A DNA stretch of 47,828 nt from Olsenella sp. An285. GTDB lineage: Bacteria; Actinomycetota; Coriobacteriia; Coriobacteriales; Atopobiaceae. The notes under the pieces are model-generated. The model saw only the letters and a program-made list of their open reading frames with translations, searched no databases and was not told the origin of the DNA. The translations under genes and the position numbers were made by a program. Location of the stretch: positions 1 through 47,828 of the forward strand of contig NZ_NFIZ01000017.1 in the NCBI RefSeq assembly GCF_002159625.1, written 5' to 3'. Within the stretch, counting starts at the first letter, position 1, and each line of letters starts with the position of its first letter. Below are positions 7,790 to 16,893 of the stretch, piece by piece.

Positions 7790-8969
7790 GGACCCTCGCT
7801 TTCAGAACCCGTGCCAGTGAGAAGAGTCCGACTTTGTCAAGACAAACCTTAATCTGCTGCTTAAGGGGCAGTGACCGCATCAAGGCGCTGTCCGCCGACA
7901 CACCTTCCCGTATGTTGCGGAATAGACGCTCGCGCGCACCTCCAGGGGATGACGACGAGTTAAGAAGCATATTCGACCTCTTCAGGACAAGGGAAATCTG
8001 TTCTTGGTCAAGCTCCAGCAAGTTTCCTCGCCCCGGGAGAACCCCCCTAATCCAATTCTCCCCCTTGGGGGTAACGCACAAAATCAACGTGGCCCCTCTC
8101 GGAGACCCGACATGCAGCACGTCATCTCCAAGAATGACATCGGCATTGGAATAACCCTTGGCAGGACACCGATAACAGCTTTCACGAAGCGTGATTCCGC
8201 TTGCAAAACAGTTTGTATACAAATCGGATATGTAAGTTGAGCGCTTAAGGACGGTTCCGTTCTCGAATTCATAGCGGCAAGCCGGCTGACTGTATCCTGT
8301 AGACTTGTCTCTCTGGTTGACCGCAACAAGCCTTGAGCCAACCCTACGCTCTAGCCCCCGCATGTAATATTCCCAGACAGACGGAGATGAAGCCCCCCGG
8401 CATACCAAAGAGACTAAGAGGAGATTGTCCCGGTCCTTTCCACAATAGCGGCCGATCGCCTCAACCTGACAAGGCGTTCCACCAAAGACAACCTTGCGAC
8501 CGAACTCGAGCTCATTTTTCACTTCTGTATAGATGCCTTCAATCTTACTTTGAACATATTTTGAACTCTCGAACCGCCTAGCATCACCGCGATTTCGAGC
8601 CACCCTATGCTCAGCCGTGAGTTTCTCAGTCCACACGCAACCACATGCGCAGCCGCCGGCATCCACCGCTTCGTATGCAAGCTCGGAAAACGCACCGCCC
8701 GAAGCCGACCCCAACGCCGTTTCACAATTATCCGATGAAAAGACGAATCCCGAAAGGAAGCCAGAACACTTGGCTTTAGACCGCATGAAAGTCGGACACA
8801 CTTGTTCGCACCTATGGCAACCCACGCACGCATCCCTATCGATATCAGGAATCGCAAAGCCTCCTTCAATCTGGATGAAGGATATTGCTCCCTTTGGACA
8901 AACAGAAGCGCATGCGGAGCATCCAGTACATTTCTCCTTTTTGTTGAAATCGAGGACCTTCTCTCTCAT
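7782..8969 (-). CDS. F420H2 dehydrogenase beta-subunit-like iron-sulfur protein
   Basis: This 395-aa protein has two N-terminal ferredoxin-type 4Fe-4S motifs, CTGCSACASVCP (C14, C17, C20, C24) and CVGCHRCEQVCP (C48, C51, C54, C58). A coenzyme F420 hydrogenase/dehydrogenase beta-subunit type domain follows (VVFGGTPCQVEAIGRYCG, RECRCPAKGYSNADVILGD-like region). Such proteins occur in polysaccharide loci beside pyruvyl transferases, as here, where the upstream gene ends within this start. The reaction is not established. It is likely a cytoplasmic redox enzyme acting on a sugar or lipid intermediate, not a true F420 enzyme; no F420 synthesis genes are in the window. Confidence 0.8.
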   Translation of the reverse strand: MREKVLDFNKKEKCTGCSACASVCPKGAISFIQIEGGFAIPDIDRDACVGCHRCEQVCPTFMRSKAKCSGFLSGFVFSSDNCETALGSASGGAFSELAYEAVDAGGCACGCVWTEKLTAEHRVARNRGDARRFESSKYVQSKIEGIYTEVKNELEFGRKVVFGGTPCQVEAIGRYCGKDRDNLLLVSLVCRGASSPSVWEYYMRGLERRVGSRLVAVNQRDKSTGYSQPACRYEFENGTVLKRSTYISDLYTNCFASGITLRESCYRCPAKGYSNADVILGDDVLHVGSPRGATLILCVTPKGENWIRGVLPGRGNLLELDQEQISLVLKRSNMLLNSSSSPGGARERLFRNIREGVSADSALMRSLPLKQQIKVCLDKVGLFSLARVLKARVHG

Positions 8970-10078
8970 CAGACCGCAAGCGCTCCTTTCAAGTATTCCA
9001 AAGCGTGCTCTCGCTGAGCCGAAATGGCGCGCCTCGATGTTGAAGGATCGAATTCCCCAAGTTCGGTAAAATTAAGGTCTTCTGCGGAGCGAAGGCGATC
9101 AACAAGCCCAAGCGATTTCAAGAGAGAAGTTCTCCTCGTTTCACCAGGATCGGAAGTAATCGAAACGAATGGCTTGCCGAATATGGCAGAGAAGACTGTT
9201 CCGTGGAATGAGTTGGTGACAACAAAGCGCGCGCTTTCCACCAAACCGAGAAACTCTTTTGGACCCACATCTAGCCTGCGTCGAATACCGGAAAACATCG
9301 CTCTAGGGGGTGGCACTATATTAATTACAGGAATGCCAAAGGTCTTCTCAGCAGCTTTGGCGGCCTCAATTGAGTCCTTCGTGCCACTCCATGCAAAATA
9401 GAGCACGTAAGGCTTGTCAGGAACAACATCGCGATTGGCTATCCGAGCGTAGTCATCCTTCCCCAACAGGAGGGTAGGATCACAAACGTGTTCACATTCA
9501 AATCCCCATGATCTCAGGAGGTCCACACCCGAAGTCTCTCGCATTGAAAGAGCATCAAAGGTCGAAATCATGGGATACAGATAGTCTTTCTGTTTCTCTG
9601 CCTCAACTACCCAGTCAGAAAAGGAGGTCGCATACGCGATGCGACGCTCCCTTTTGGGAAAGTTAAGGTAATACACAGGACTTTGATAGCGGATGCCCGA
9701 ATCAAGATTCCAAGTCTGATCGCTGCCGCATATCACGGTGTCGAATTGCCTCACTTCGTTCTCGACGTCTCTCGACGTCAAGCATCTCTCCGTGGTATCC
9801 AAGACTTCTTGACCAAAGGAAACAAACAGCTCATCGCGCCTTGTCAGAGGCTTTCTGTACGGAATCCGAGAAATAGTCTTGATGAGCTCTTTAGGATGGT
9901 CAATATGCTTAGCGAACGGAGTCACGATATTCATCATGACCTCCGAACGATAGTCGATTATCTTACAGGTTCCGCCAGTCCCTAAAAGCCTATTGACCAT
10001 CACCTGAAGTGCGAAAGCCTGCAATGACGCACCGTAATTATTACAAGCATGATAGGTAAGAATGCCAACTCGTCTCAT
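8969..10078 (-). CDS. Polysaccharide pyruvyl transferase family protein
   Basis: This 369-aa protein belongs to the WcaK/CsaB/AmsJ pyruvyl transferase family. Visible marks are the N-terminal VGILTYHACNNYGASLQAFAL, the FDTVICGSDQTWN block, and the C-terminal VVTNSFHGTVFSAIFGKPFV block containing the family's conserved S-F-H-G. It is expected to add a pyruvate ketal to a sugar of the repeat unit, giving the surface polymer negative charge. Its stop overlaps the start of the Fe-S gene, and its start abuts the stop of the preceding glycosyltransferase, so it is co-translated with both. Confidence 0.87.
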   Translation of the reverse strand: MRRVGILTYHACNNYGASLQAFALQVMVNRLLGTGGTCKIIDYRSEVMMNIVTPFAKHIDHPKELIKTISRIPYRKPLTRRDELFVSFGQEVLDTTERCLTSRDVENEVRQFDTVICGSDQTWNLDSGIRYQSPVYYLNFPKRERRIAYATSFSDWVVEAEKQKDYLYPMISTFDALSMRETSGVDLLRSWGFECEHVCDPTLLLGKDDYARIANRDVVPDKPYVLYFAWSGTKDSIEAAKAAEKTFGIPVINIVPPPRAMFSGIRRRLDVGPKEFLGLVESARFVVTNSFHGTVFSAIFGKPFVSITSDPGETRRTSLLKSLGLVDRLRSAEDLNFTELGEFDPSTSRRAISAQREHALEYLKGALAV

Positions 10079-11166
10079 TAAGCCCCTATCTTCGTCTTTA
10101 AATCGTCATATACAGTGCTTGCCATCCTCGCGTAGTCGCACTTGGCAAGAACGGCCTCAGGCGAGTTAACAGGCTCGGAGAGCAACTTGTCTAAATCGAC
10201 ATTCGGATCTCTCGGATTGATGTAATGCACTGCATCTTCATATATTTCGGGGAGGCACGTGACGTTTGAGACCACCACCTCAGCCCCAACACTGAGCGCC
10301 TCAAGCGGCGGAATGCCAAAGCCCTCGTATTCAGAAGGGAGAATGAAAGCCTTGCATCGCTGCATGAGGTACTTACTTTCGCCGTCACTCACATATCCAA
10401 CAAACAGCACATTCCGAGGAATAGCTTTCCCCAGAAGCGACCCGTAAGCTTTTGCGTTAAGTCCTCCCGCCACTACAAACAGTGAGTTTGCGTTATGCCT
10501 CGCCGCACAAATAATCCAGCCAAGATTCTTGTTGGGAGCTAAACTGCCAAGCGAGTAGTAGAATTCACCTTCCATTACGACGGGATATCGCTCACCTATC
10601 TTGGGGTTTGGCTCAACAGCTTCGAAATAACGCCACCCAGGATATACCACCTTCACCAGCGAAGGGTCGATCCCGTACACCTTTACTATTCTGCTCTTCG
10701 AGTATTCCGAAACTGTGTACACCCTATCGGCGCGATGCCAAGCATACTGGTAATTTATTTTATGCCAGATTTGAGAGATGCGAGCATAAGGGGACTTGAA
10801 ATATCTTGGTCGTTCCTTATAACAGATATCATGAATGAAGATTGCGCCCCTACTAATCAATGGAGCAATGGAACATATATTCAAACAGTATGCCCTCTCT
10901 TTAACCGCGTAAGGTCCGAGGCATAGCTGTTCCCAGAGAGATCCTCTGGCCCTTCCCATTCGGATAACGGAAATATGGTCGAGCTTTGGAACATCCTTAG
11001 CATACTCGGGAACAATAAGACGGACGGCGAGCTCATCCTCGATCAACTTGTCAAGCTCAATGACGAGCTCTCTCGCCACGCGCTCCTGACCCGTCAACCT
11101 ACGAGCGCAAAATTCGCCATTTATTATTATACATTTATACTGTTTATTTAATTTTGTTTTAATCAC
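10078..11166 (-). CDS. GT4-family glycosyltransferase
   Basis: This 362-aa GT-B enzyme shows GQERVARELVIELDKL (acceptor domain), YSLGSLAPNKNLGWIICA, LFVVAGG, VLFVGYVSDGE and the donor signature LPSEYEGFGIPPLEALSVGAE. The C-terminal half resembles mannosyl- or rhamnosyl-transferases of the WbaZ/MtfB type, which would fit the GDP-mannose genes just upstream. That link is inference. The likely start is GTG 11166 with only a weak GGTGATA upstream. The first 15 codons are strikingly AT-rich (Lys, Asn, Ile), unlike the GC-rich neighbours. Confidence 0.87.
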   Translation of the reverse strand: MIKTKLNKQYKCIIINGEFCARRLTGQERVARELVIELDKLIEDELAVRLIVPEYAKDVPKLDHISVIRMGRARGSLWEQLCLGPYAVKERAYCLNICSIAPLISRGAIFIHDICYKERPRYFKSPYARISQIWHKINYQYAWHRADRVYTVSEYSKSRIVKVYGIDPSLVKVVYPGWRYFEAVEPNPKIGERYPVVMEGEFYYSLGSLAPNKNLGWIICAARHNANSLFVVAGGLNAKAYGSLLGKAIPRNVLFVGYVSDGESKYLMQRCKAFILPSEYEGFGIPPLEALSVGAEVVVSNVTCLPEIYEDAVHYINPRDPNVDLDKLLSEPVNSPEAVLAKCDYARMASTVYDDLKTKIGA

Positions 11167-11447
11167 TGGATATCACCCAACTTGCTTTCTGTGGAGTCCC
11201 AGGGGCCGAGCACTCCGAACACCCCCCAAAAGACGAAGCCGCCCTCACTGCCGAAGAGAAAGCCTAGGGATGCAGCCAATCTAAAGACTCAGAAGGCAAA
11301 TTCGAAGAACCCCTACCTTGGAAAGGCGAGATTGGCTTCTCTTCGCCTACGACGTCAAGGAGATAAACTCCGTACAAGAGATCCTAGCTACTGTTCCTGC
11401 AAAGTTCACCCGTATCGTTTTCAACACAATCGACCCTTGCAAGTGTC
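11167..11447. other. 281-base gap between manC and the distal glycosyltransferase genes
   Basis: No gene is supported here. A plus-strand frame (11318 onward) is open but has no ribosome-binding site and runs antisense into manC. No strong hairpin or consensus promoter was found on the minus strand. It falls exactly at the step from moderately GC-rich genes (manC, mutase) to the AT-rich distal cassette and may be a recombination junction. Confidence 0.45.
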
Positions 11448-12797
11448 TCAATTCCAGAAGTCCCCAAATCTCTCGACATCCCCCTCATCCAGCCGGTCAC
11501 CGAGGTGCACTTCGACGATGTGAAGGTCTGTGCCGACGGCGCGGACGGCATGCTTAACTTTGGGCTTGATTTTCACGACCGAGCCAACGAACAGGGGGGA
11601 GGTCTCCCCGTCGAGCACGGTCTCGCCAGCGCCGGAAATCACAGTCCAGACCTTAGTGCAGCAAAGATTGCTCTGGTAGGTGGTCTGTTCCCCGTCTTCG
11701 ATTACGAGCTCCCGGGTGAGCGATCCTCCGCCGTCGGAACGCTCGGAGACTCCAAGCACACGGTACTCGCCCCAAGGGAGGCGACCGCACATCGGGAGAG
11801 CCCTTGCCACCCTAGAGACGAGCGGTTTTACGCTTGCTGAAGCCCACTTACCACAGGCGAGGATACCGTCGCTCGTAGCAACGACTACGGCGTCCGAGAG
11901 CCCGGCAACCACCATCGGGAGGCACGTCTCATTGACCGCGTGCACGTTACTGCAAGTCACATCATCCATCACAACGCACCCAGAAGCGCGCTCCGCCATC
12001 TCCTCGGTAAGGGCGCCCCAAGTGCCGAGATCCTTCCAGATGCCAGAGTAGGGGACCACTCCGACCGAAGAGGCCTTCTCTACGATCTCGTAGTCAAAGC
12101 TGTTCTTAGGCAGCTCGGCATAGCGGGCATGGAACTCGTCATAGTTCGCGGCCTTGAGGTAGCCCTTCGTGACGGAGGTGAGGTAGCCCAGCCTAAACGC
12201 AAAGACACCGCAGTTCCAGAGGGCGCCCTGGGAGATGAGCTTCCGCGCAGTCGCCTCGTCAGGCTTTTCGGTAAACCGCTCGACCCGACATGGTCTCCTC
12301 TTTGGACTAGCGGGGACGATGTAGCCGTACTTCGAGGACGGAGTAGTCGGCTCCACACCCAGTAGCACAAGGTCGGCGAAGCCTGACTGAACCGCCTCGT
12401 CGAGCCTCACAACCTCATCGTAGTAAGTCTGGTCGGCGTAGGTGTCGATGGGCATCACGACCACGGTGTCTCTCGCATCAGCGCCTTGCTCCATCGCCAG
12501 GCTAGCGCAGGCGAGCATTATGGCCGGCGCAGTATCGCGCCGTTCGGGCTCCAGCACCAGCGCATAGCTGCCCTCCACCTGATTGCGGATGGAGAGCTCC
12601 TGGTCCGCGCAGGTGGCAATGGTTACGTCGAGATCAGCATCGACCGCGCGAATCTGCGAGAAGACTCGCTGGACCATGGAGACATGATTCCCGCCGCCGT
12701 CCCGCAGGACCTTAAGGAACTGCTTGGAACGGGAGGGATTGGAAAGCGGCCACAGGCGCGTGCCCGAGCCGCCAGATAGCAGGACAAGATGAATCAT
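11448..12797 (-). CDS. manC: Mannose-1-phosphate guanylyltransferase with C-terminal cupin domain
   Basis: This is a 449-aa enzyme making GDP-mannose from mannose-1-phosphate and GTP. The nucleotidyltransferase domain shows LLSGGSGTRLWPLS near the N-terminus, EPERRDTAPAI, the metal and sugar-binding FTEKPD, and GALWNCGVFAF. The C-terminal part (about residue 340 on) matches the mannose-6-phosphate isomerase type II cupin (GEYRVL, GGSLTRELVIEDGEQ, WTVISGAGE, IVEVHLGD). The length is slightly below the usual 465-480. It overlaps the mutase gene by 4 bases, which suggests a mannose-1-phosphate to GDP-mannose pair. The cupin may be non-catalytic. Confidence 0.9.
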   Translation of the reverse strand: MIHLVLLSGGSGTRLWPLSNPSRSKQFLKVLRDGGGNHVSMVQRVFSQIRAVDADLDVTIATCADQELSIRNQVEGSYALVLEPERRDTAPAIMLACASLAMEQGADARDTVVVMPIDTYADQTYYDEVVRLDEAVQSGFADLVLLGVEPTTPSSKYGYIVPASPKRRPCRVERFTEKPDEATARKLISQGALWNCGVFAFRLGYLTSVTKGYLKAANYDEFHARYAELPKNSFDYEIVEKASSVGVVPYSGIWKDLGTWGALTEEMAERASGCVVMDDVTCSNVHAVNETCLPMVVAGLSDAVVVATSDGILACGKWASASVKPLVSRVARALPMCGRLPWGEYRVLGVSERSDGGGSLTRELVIEDGEQTTYQSNLCCTKVWTVISGAGETVLDGETSPLFVGSVVKIKPKVKHAVRAVGTDLHIVEVHLGDRLDEGDVERFGDFWN

Positions 12798-14563
12798 GCG
12801 CTTCCCCCTAGGATCGAATCAAAATCCCCAGTCATTTCGGCAAGAAGAGAACTGGCTCCCTCTCCCGTCTGGGACTTGGCGAAGAGGTACGCTTTTATCT
12901 TCGGCTCTGTCCCGGAAGGGCGGACAATGGCGCTCGAGCCGCCGGAAAGGCGCAGCTCGATGACATTCGAGGGAGGTAAGACCTGGAGAAGGGAGCCAGA
13001 GGGGTTCACCACAGGCATGGGAGCCCCTTGGGCATAGTCGACAACCCGCTCGACAGGGAGTCCCGCAAGCCTAGTGGGTGGATTCTCTCGAAGACGTCGC
13101 ATGACAACGGACATGCTCGCAGTGCCGGCAGGGCCCTCGTAGGCCCTGGAGAGGGAAGAACCCGCCCAGAATCCGTAGCGTTTGTAAAGAAGCCGCAGCG
13201 CCTCAAAGAGGTCGAAGCCCTTACGCTTCCAGTGGGCAACCAACTCGCAGGCAAGAACAGATGTGACAACTGCGTCTTTATCGCGGGTGTAAGTGCCAGC
13301 AAGATAGCCGTAGGACTCCTCGAAGCCGAAGAGGAAGTCCGCTCCGCGCCCTTCGGACTCGAGGAGGCTAATCTGCTCCCCAATGAACTTGAAGCCAGTG
13401 AGCGTTCGTCGCAGCTCAAAGCCGTAATCCCTAGCGAGATCGTTCGCCATGGGAGCTGAGACTACAGTTGTGCAAGCAACCTTTCTAGCGAGCTCCGCGC
13501 CACCTCCCACGGCCTTCTCTGCTAGGAAGTCGAGTAGAAGTAGACCGAGCTCGTCACCAGAGAGCGGAGAGGGTTTCCCTCCGTGTGGCACGGCAATACC
13601 CAGCCGGTCGCAGTCTGGGTCGGTGGCGAGAAGAAGGTCGGCACCGATCTTCGCACAGAGTTCGAGGCCCAGTGTTAGCGCTAAGCGCTCCTCCGGGTTG
13701 GGCCTAGGGCAGGTCGGAAAGCCTCCGTCCCGAGATGCCTGCTCCTCGACCACACGAAAGTCGGTCACGTCCACGGCGGCAAGTGCCCTCGACACGCACT
13801 CCAGCCCCACGCCATGTAGCGGAGTGTAGGCGACACGCAGGCCTGAGCAATCGATACCAGTAGACTGGGCCGCCGCGCAGGAAATGAACCTTTTTACAAC
13901 GGATTCATCAATGACAAGAGCAAAGCCCCTGTTGACGGCTTCCGCGTAGGGTATCGCCCTGACGTCCTCGAAGGGGTCTAAGACGTCGATTGCATCCTGA
14001 ATCGCCTCCGCCGCAGCAACGGTGATTTGGCAACCGTCTGATCCATACACCTTATAGCCATTGTAAGTCGCGGGGTTATGGCTGGCGGTGATGTTCACCC
14101 CCGCAGAACAGCCAAGCTCGCGGACCGCAAAGCTGAGCGCCGGAGTAGGCTCGACACGCTCATACATGTAAGAGCGGATGCCATTGGCAGCCAAGACAGA
14201 GGCAGTGCGACGGACGAACTCCTCGCTACCATGGCGCGTATCGCGGCAGAGCGCGACCGTCGGGACATCGAAGTTGGAGTTCAGCCAGTTAGCTAGTCCC
14301 TGCGTCGCTCTTCCAACGGTATAGAAGTTCATGCGATTGGGTCCCATACCGAGCTTGCCGCGCAGCCCTCCGGTACCGAATACAAGATCACGGTAGAACG
14401 CGTCCTCGACGAGAGCGACGCCCATTCTCTCGAGCCTCATGCGTTCTGGTCTATCGACACATTCGAGCCATCTCTTGTACCTGCTATCTATATCTCTTCT
14501 CTTTAAACCACTCTCGCTCTTACGGTCCGCAACAATGATCGAGGTCTGAGACAGAGACTTCAT
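12794..14563 (-). CDS. Alpha-D-phosphohexomutase (phosphomannomutase/phosphoglucomutase)
   Basis: This 589-aa enzyme of the PgcA-like long phosphohexomutase group interconverts hexose 6- and 1-phosphates. Domain marks in order are FGTGGLRGKLGMGPNRMN, the catalytic serine loop ITASHNPATYNGYKVY, the Mg-binding ATDPDCDRLGIAV, the sugar loop GFEESYGYL and the phosphate-binding RPSGTEPKIKAY. Next to manC it most likely supplies mannose-1-phosphate. About 20 extra residues precede the usual start of the family, but the ATG overlaps the upstream stop as ATGA and is the natural start. Confidence 0.9.
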   Translation of the reverse strand: MKSLSQTSIIVADRKSESGLKRRDIDSRYKRWLECVDRPERMRLERMGVALVEDAFYRDLVFGTGGLRGKLGMGPNRMNFYTVGRATQGLANWLNSNFDVPTVALCRDTRHGSEEFVRRTASVLAANGIRSYMYERVEPTPALSFAVRELGCSAGVNITASHNPATYNGYKVYGSDGCQITVAAAEAIQDAIDVLDPFEDVRAIPYAEAVNRGFALVIDESVVKRFISCAAAQSTGIDCSGLRVAYTPLHGVGLECVSRALAAVDVTDFRVVEEQASRDGGFPTCPRPNPEERLALTLGLELCAKIGADLLLATDPDCDRLGIAVPHGGKPSPLSGDELGLLLLDFLAEKAVGGGAELARKVACTTVVSAPMANDLARDYGFELRRTLTGFKFIGEQISLLESEGRGADFLFGFEESYGYLAGTYTRDKDAVVTSVLACELVAHWKRKGFDLFEALRLLYKRYGFWAGSSLSRAYEGPAGTASMSVVMRRLRENPPTRLAGLPVERVVDYAQGAPMPVVNPSGSLLQVLPPSNVIELRLSGGSSAIVRPSGTEPKIKAYLFAKSQTGEGASSLLAEMTGDFDSILGGSA

Positions 14564-15654
14564 ACACGGACCCTCTCGAACAATTCCTCATACCTCTCGG
14601 TCAGCCGCTTGCCCGCGCGGACAATGTCGTAGTCCGCAAAGTCCCCGTTGCAGACCCCCACGCGCCCGCTTGACCTCACCGTGCACAGGACGTCCGCCCA
14701 GAGGTCGGAATCGACTATGGGCAAGAACCGTACGTTGCCTGTCACGTCCACCTCGCGCGTAATCTGATCCGACAGGAGACACGGCAGACCCGAGGCCTGT
14801 GCCTCAACAGAGACGACTGGAAGCCCCTCATAGAGGCTCGGCAAGACAAAGGTGTCGGCGGCGGAGTAGAGCCGCTCGACGTCAGACCTCTGCCCAAGGA
14901 ACTTCACCCGATCAGCGAGACCAAGCTCCGAGACCCGCCTCTCTATGGAGGGCCTTGAGTCGCCCTCCCCCGCGAGCAAGAGGATTGCATCCGGCCTGCG
15001 ACGGGAAGCTTTTGCGAAGGCTTCAATTAGGAAACGGTGGTTCTTCTGCTCCGTGAAGCGGCCCACGTGGAGGACGGCAAGCTGGCCTTCCATGAGCCCC
15101 AATTCGGCACGCACCCTCACGCGGACCCCAGCATCGAATGCAAAGCGCGCGAGATCTATCGCGTTGTAGAGGACCTCGAAGTTCACCCCTCCACCAAAGA
15201 GCCACTCCCCGGCGTAGCGACTGCACGCCATACGGTAGGTGGGATAGACATTAGAGAGGGGTCTAAGCGCCGCCTTCATAGCGTTCCTAACCGGCTCGCC
15301 TCTTCCTGAGGTGGAGTGGCTGTGCGCGATACGCACAAGTACGCCCGCTCTCTTCGCCGCGCACAGCGGGAAGACGGAGAGGGCGTTCACGTGACTGTGG
15401 ACAATCGGCCAGCGCTCCTGGCGGAAGAGGCGCTCGAGCGCACGCATGAAGCGGGGCAGATTCCCGTATCCGGGGACCATGAGGACTCTACCACCCAGCC
15501 CCTCGACCTCGTCGCGCGGGACCATACCCGATCCCTCGCAGACGAGAAGGTCGAACTGCGCTGTCGCACGGTCAACGTGACGGTAGTAGTTCATAACCAC
15601 CTGCTCAACGCCGCCGCCGTCCATGTAGCCCATGACCTGCGCAACACGAATCAT
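14560..15654 (-). CDS. GT4-family glycosyltransferase (EpsF-like)
   Basis: This 364-aa GT-B enzyme shows VMGYMDGGGVEQVVMNYY (glycine loop), WPIVHSHVNALSVFPL, YNAIDLARFAF, LHVGRFTEQKNHRFLIEA, KFLGQRSDVERLYSAAD and the donor signature PSLYEGLPVVSVEAQASGLP. It is homologous along its length to the GT at 6629-7789. It probably adds the second sugar after the initiating transferase, whose start overlaps its own neighbour by 4 bases. The sugar is not determinable. Confidence 0.9.
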   Translation of the reverse strand: MIRVAQVMGYMDGGGVEQVVMNYYRHVDRATAQFDLLVCEGSGMVPRDEVEGLGGRVLMVPGYGNLPRFMRALERLFRQERWPIVHSHVNALSVFPLCAAKRAGVLVRIAHSHSTSGRGEPVRNAMKAALRPLSNVYPTYRMACSRYAGEWLFGGGVNFEVLYNAIDLARFAFDAGVRVRVRAELGLMEGQLAVLHVGRFTEQKNHRFLIEAFAKASRRRPDAILLLAGEGDSRPSIERRVSELGLADRVKFLGQRSDVERLYSAADTFVLPSLYEGLPVVSVEAQASGLPCLLSDQITREVDVTGNVRFLPIVDSDLWADVLCTVRSSGRVGVCNGDFADYDIVRAGKRLTERYEELFERVRV

Positions 15655-16376
15655 CGGCCTCTCCTGTCCCTACCAAACATCGCCCCGAAGGTGGCAAGGA
15701 AGACGCGTATGTCTTCCCTAATGCTTGCGTCGCGGACGTACCGGAGCTCTATTCGCTGTCGCGCGCCGTTCTCGAAAGTCGCCTCGTTCCTGGGACCTGC
15801 CTGCCAGGCGCCGGTGACACCCTGGGGCACGCTGAGCAGAAGCGCGGTGTCGCACCCATATTCGGTGAGCTCATCGTAGGTAATCGCTCGAGGACCGATG
15901 AGGGACATATCGCCTCGAAGCACGTTCAGAAACTGCGGTAACTCATCGAGAGAAGTCGAGCGGATGATACGCCCGAGGCGCGTGATACGCGGGTCGTCCG
16001 TCACCTTGCGCTCACGACGCCACTCGACGAGCTGCTCGGAGCTCAGATACTTCTCGACATCGTCAGCATCGGCGACCATTGAGCGGAACTTGTAAATACT
16101 GAAGGACTTCCCGAGCCTGCCCACACGCTCCTGAGAGTAAATTGGCGAGCCTTTAGTGTCAGCTGCTATCGCCACGGAGAGCAGCGCGCAGGGTATAAGC
16201 CCCACAACGATGGCGACAACACTAAACGTGACGTCGAAGACGCGCTTCACAACACGGTAGCCGAGCGGCCTACAATCTAGCGATTGACAGAGCCCAGCGA
16301 ACTCATCGGTGCCGGGCTTTGGCGCCGTTTCGAGGATGAGGTTCTTCTCTCCACCAACGCAGCCAACCTGGGTCAC
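15651..16376 (-). CDS. Initiating undecaprenyl-phosphate glycosylphosphotransferase
   Basis: This bacterial sugar transferase (WcaJ/WbaP/CpsE type, catalytic domain only) attaches the first sugar-1-phosphate to undecaprenyl phosphate at the membrane. Marks are the hydrophobic hairpin FDVTFSVVAIVVGLIPCALL, SPIYSQERVGRLGKSFSIYK, KFRSMVADAD, ITRLGRIIRSTSLDELPQFL, NVLRGDMSLIGPRA and PQGVTGAWQ. I place the start at GTG 16374-16376, four bases after the loaP stop. A longer frame from TTG 16409 overlaps the loaP coding region and has no usable ribosome-binding site. At about 241 aa it lacks the N-terminal multi-TM domain of long members. Confidence 0.9.
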   Translation of the reverse strand: MTQVGCVGGEKNLILETAPKPGTDEFAGLCQSLDCRPLGYRVVKRVFDVTFSVVAIVVGLIPCALLSVAIAADTKGSPIYSQERVGRLGKSFSIYKFRSMVADADDVEKYLSSEQLVEWRRERKVTDDPRITRLGRIIRSTSLDELPQFLNVLRGDMSLIGPRAITYDELTEYGCDTALLLSVPQGVTGAWQAGPRNEATFENGARQRIELRYVRDASIREDIRVFLATFGAMFGRDRRGR

Positions 16377-16377
16377 A

Positions 16378-16893
16378 TCAAGCGCTCTTTCTGACAATCT
16401 CCAGCCCAACCTTGATCGTCTTGGTTCTGCCGAACATGCGCATGTCCAGGTAGGCCAGCCGCTTGTGACGATCGATCTTGCTGATGAGGGCCTCCTGGCC
16501 CACGAGGGGGCCGTCGGTCACGATGACCTTCTCGCCCTCTATGACGCCCACGCTCATCTCGACCACCTTGTCCAGCGGTTGCAAAAGCGCGGTGAGCCAG
16601 GCAACCTCGTCCTGGCTCAGGGGGATGATTCGCTCGTCGCTCACTCCCAGAAGACGCGTGAACGCCGGGATGCTCGCAAGGCGCTCGGACACGTGCTGGA
16701 TGTCGTTGGTTTTGACGAAGAGGTAGCCGGGAAAGAGCGTCTCTCGCACGCGCCTCCACTGGCCCTCATCGCGGCGCATCACTTCGCGCCGCGGGACGAA
16801 ACAGTCGTCCACGATGTCGTTCAAAAGCTTGTTGATGAGGTCACAGACACGGCTCTCCGTGCCGCCCATAACCTGTATAACATAAAGCGTCAT
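16378..16893 (-). CDS. loaP: LoaP-type NusG paralog, transcription antiterminator
   Basis: This 171-aa protein has an NGN domain (MTLYVIQVMGGTESRVCDLI, then VRETLFPGYLFVKT) and a KOW domain (VGVIEGEKVIVTDGPL, then SKIDRHKRLAYLDM and VGLEIVRKSA). The VGVIEGxxVIVTxGPLxG and KIDRHKR blocks are typical of LoaP rather than housekeeping NusG or RfaH. It should bind RNA polymerase and a leader RNA hairpin and prevent premature termination in the long operon downstream. The start at 16893 has GAGAGGAG six bases upstream; a longer open frame to 17346 lacks this. The next gene starts 4 bases after its stop. Confidence 0.9.
   Translation of the reverse strand: MTLYVIQVMGGTESRVCDLINKLLNDIVDDCFVPRREVMRRDEGQWRRVRETLFPGYLFVKTNDIQHVSERLASIPAFTRLLGVSDERIIPLSQDEVAWLTALLQPLDKVVEMSVGVIEGEKVIVTDGPLVGQEALISKIDRHKRLAYLDMRMFGRTKTIKVGLEIVRKSA

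Noticed and set aside
7782-8969. Evidence for a true coenzyme F420 pathway
   Set aside because: No F420 biosynthesis or hydrogenase genes are present; the protein's context is a polysaccharide locus.
11318-11557. Plus-strand frame reading WLLFAYDVKEINSVQEIL upstream of manC
   Set aside because: It has no ribosome-binding site and continues antisense into manC; most likely chance.
16377-16409. Upstream TTG start for the initiating sugar transferase
   Set aside because: Those codons lie in the conserved end of loaP in another frame, and no ribosome-binding site precedes the TTG.
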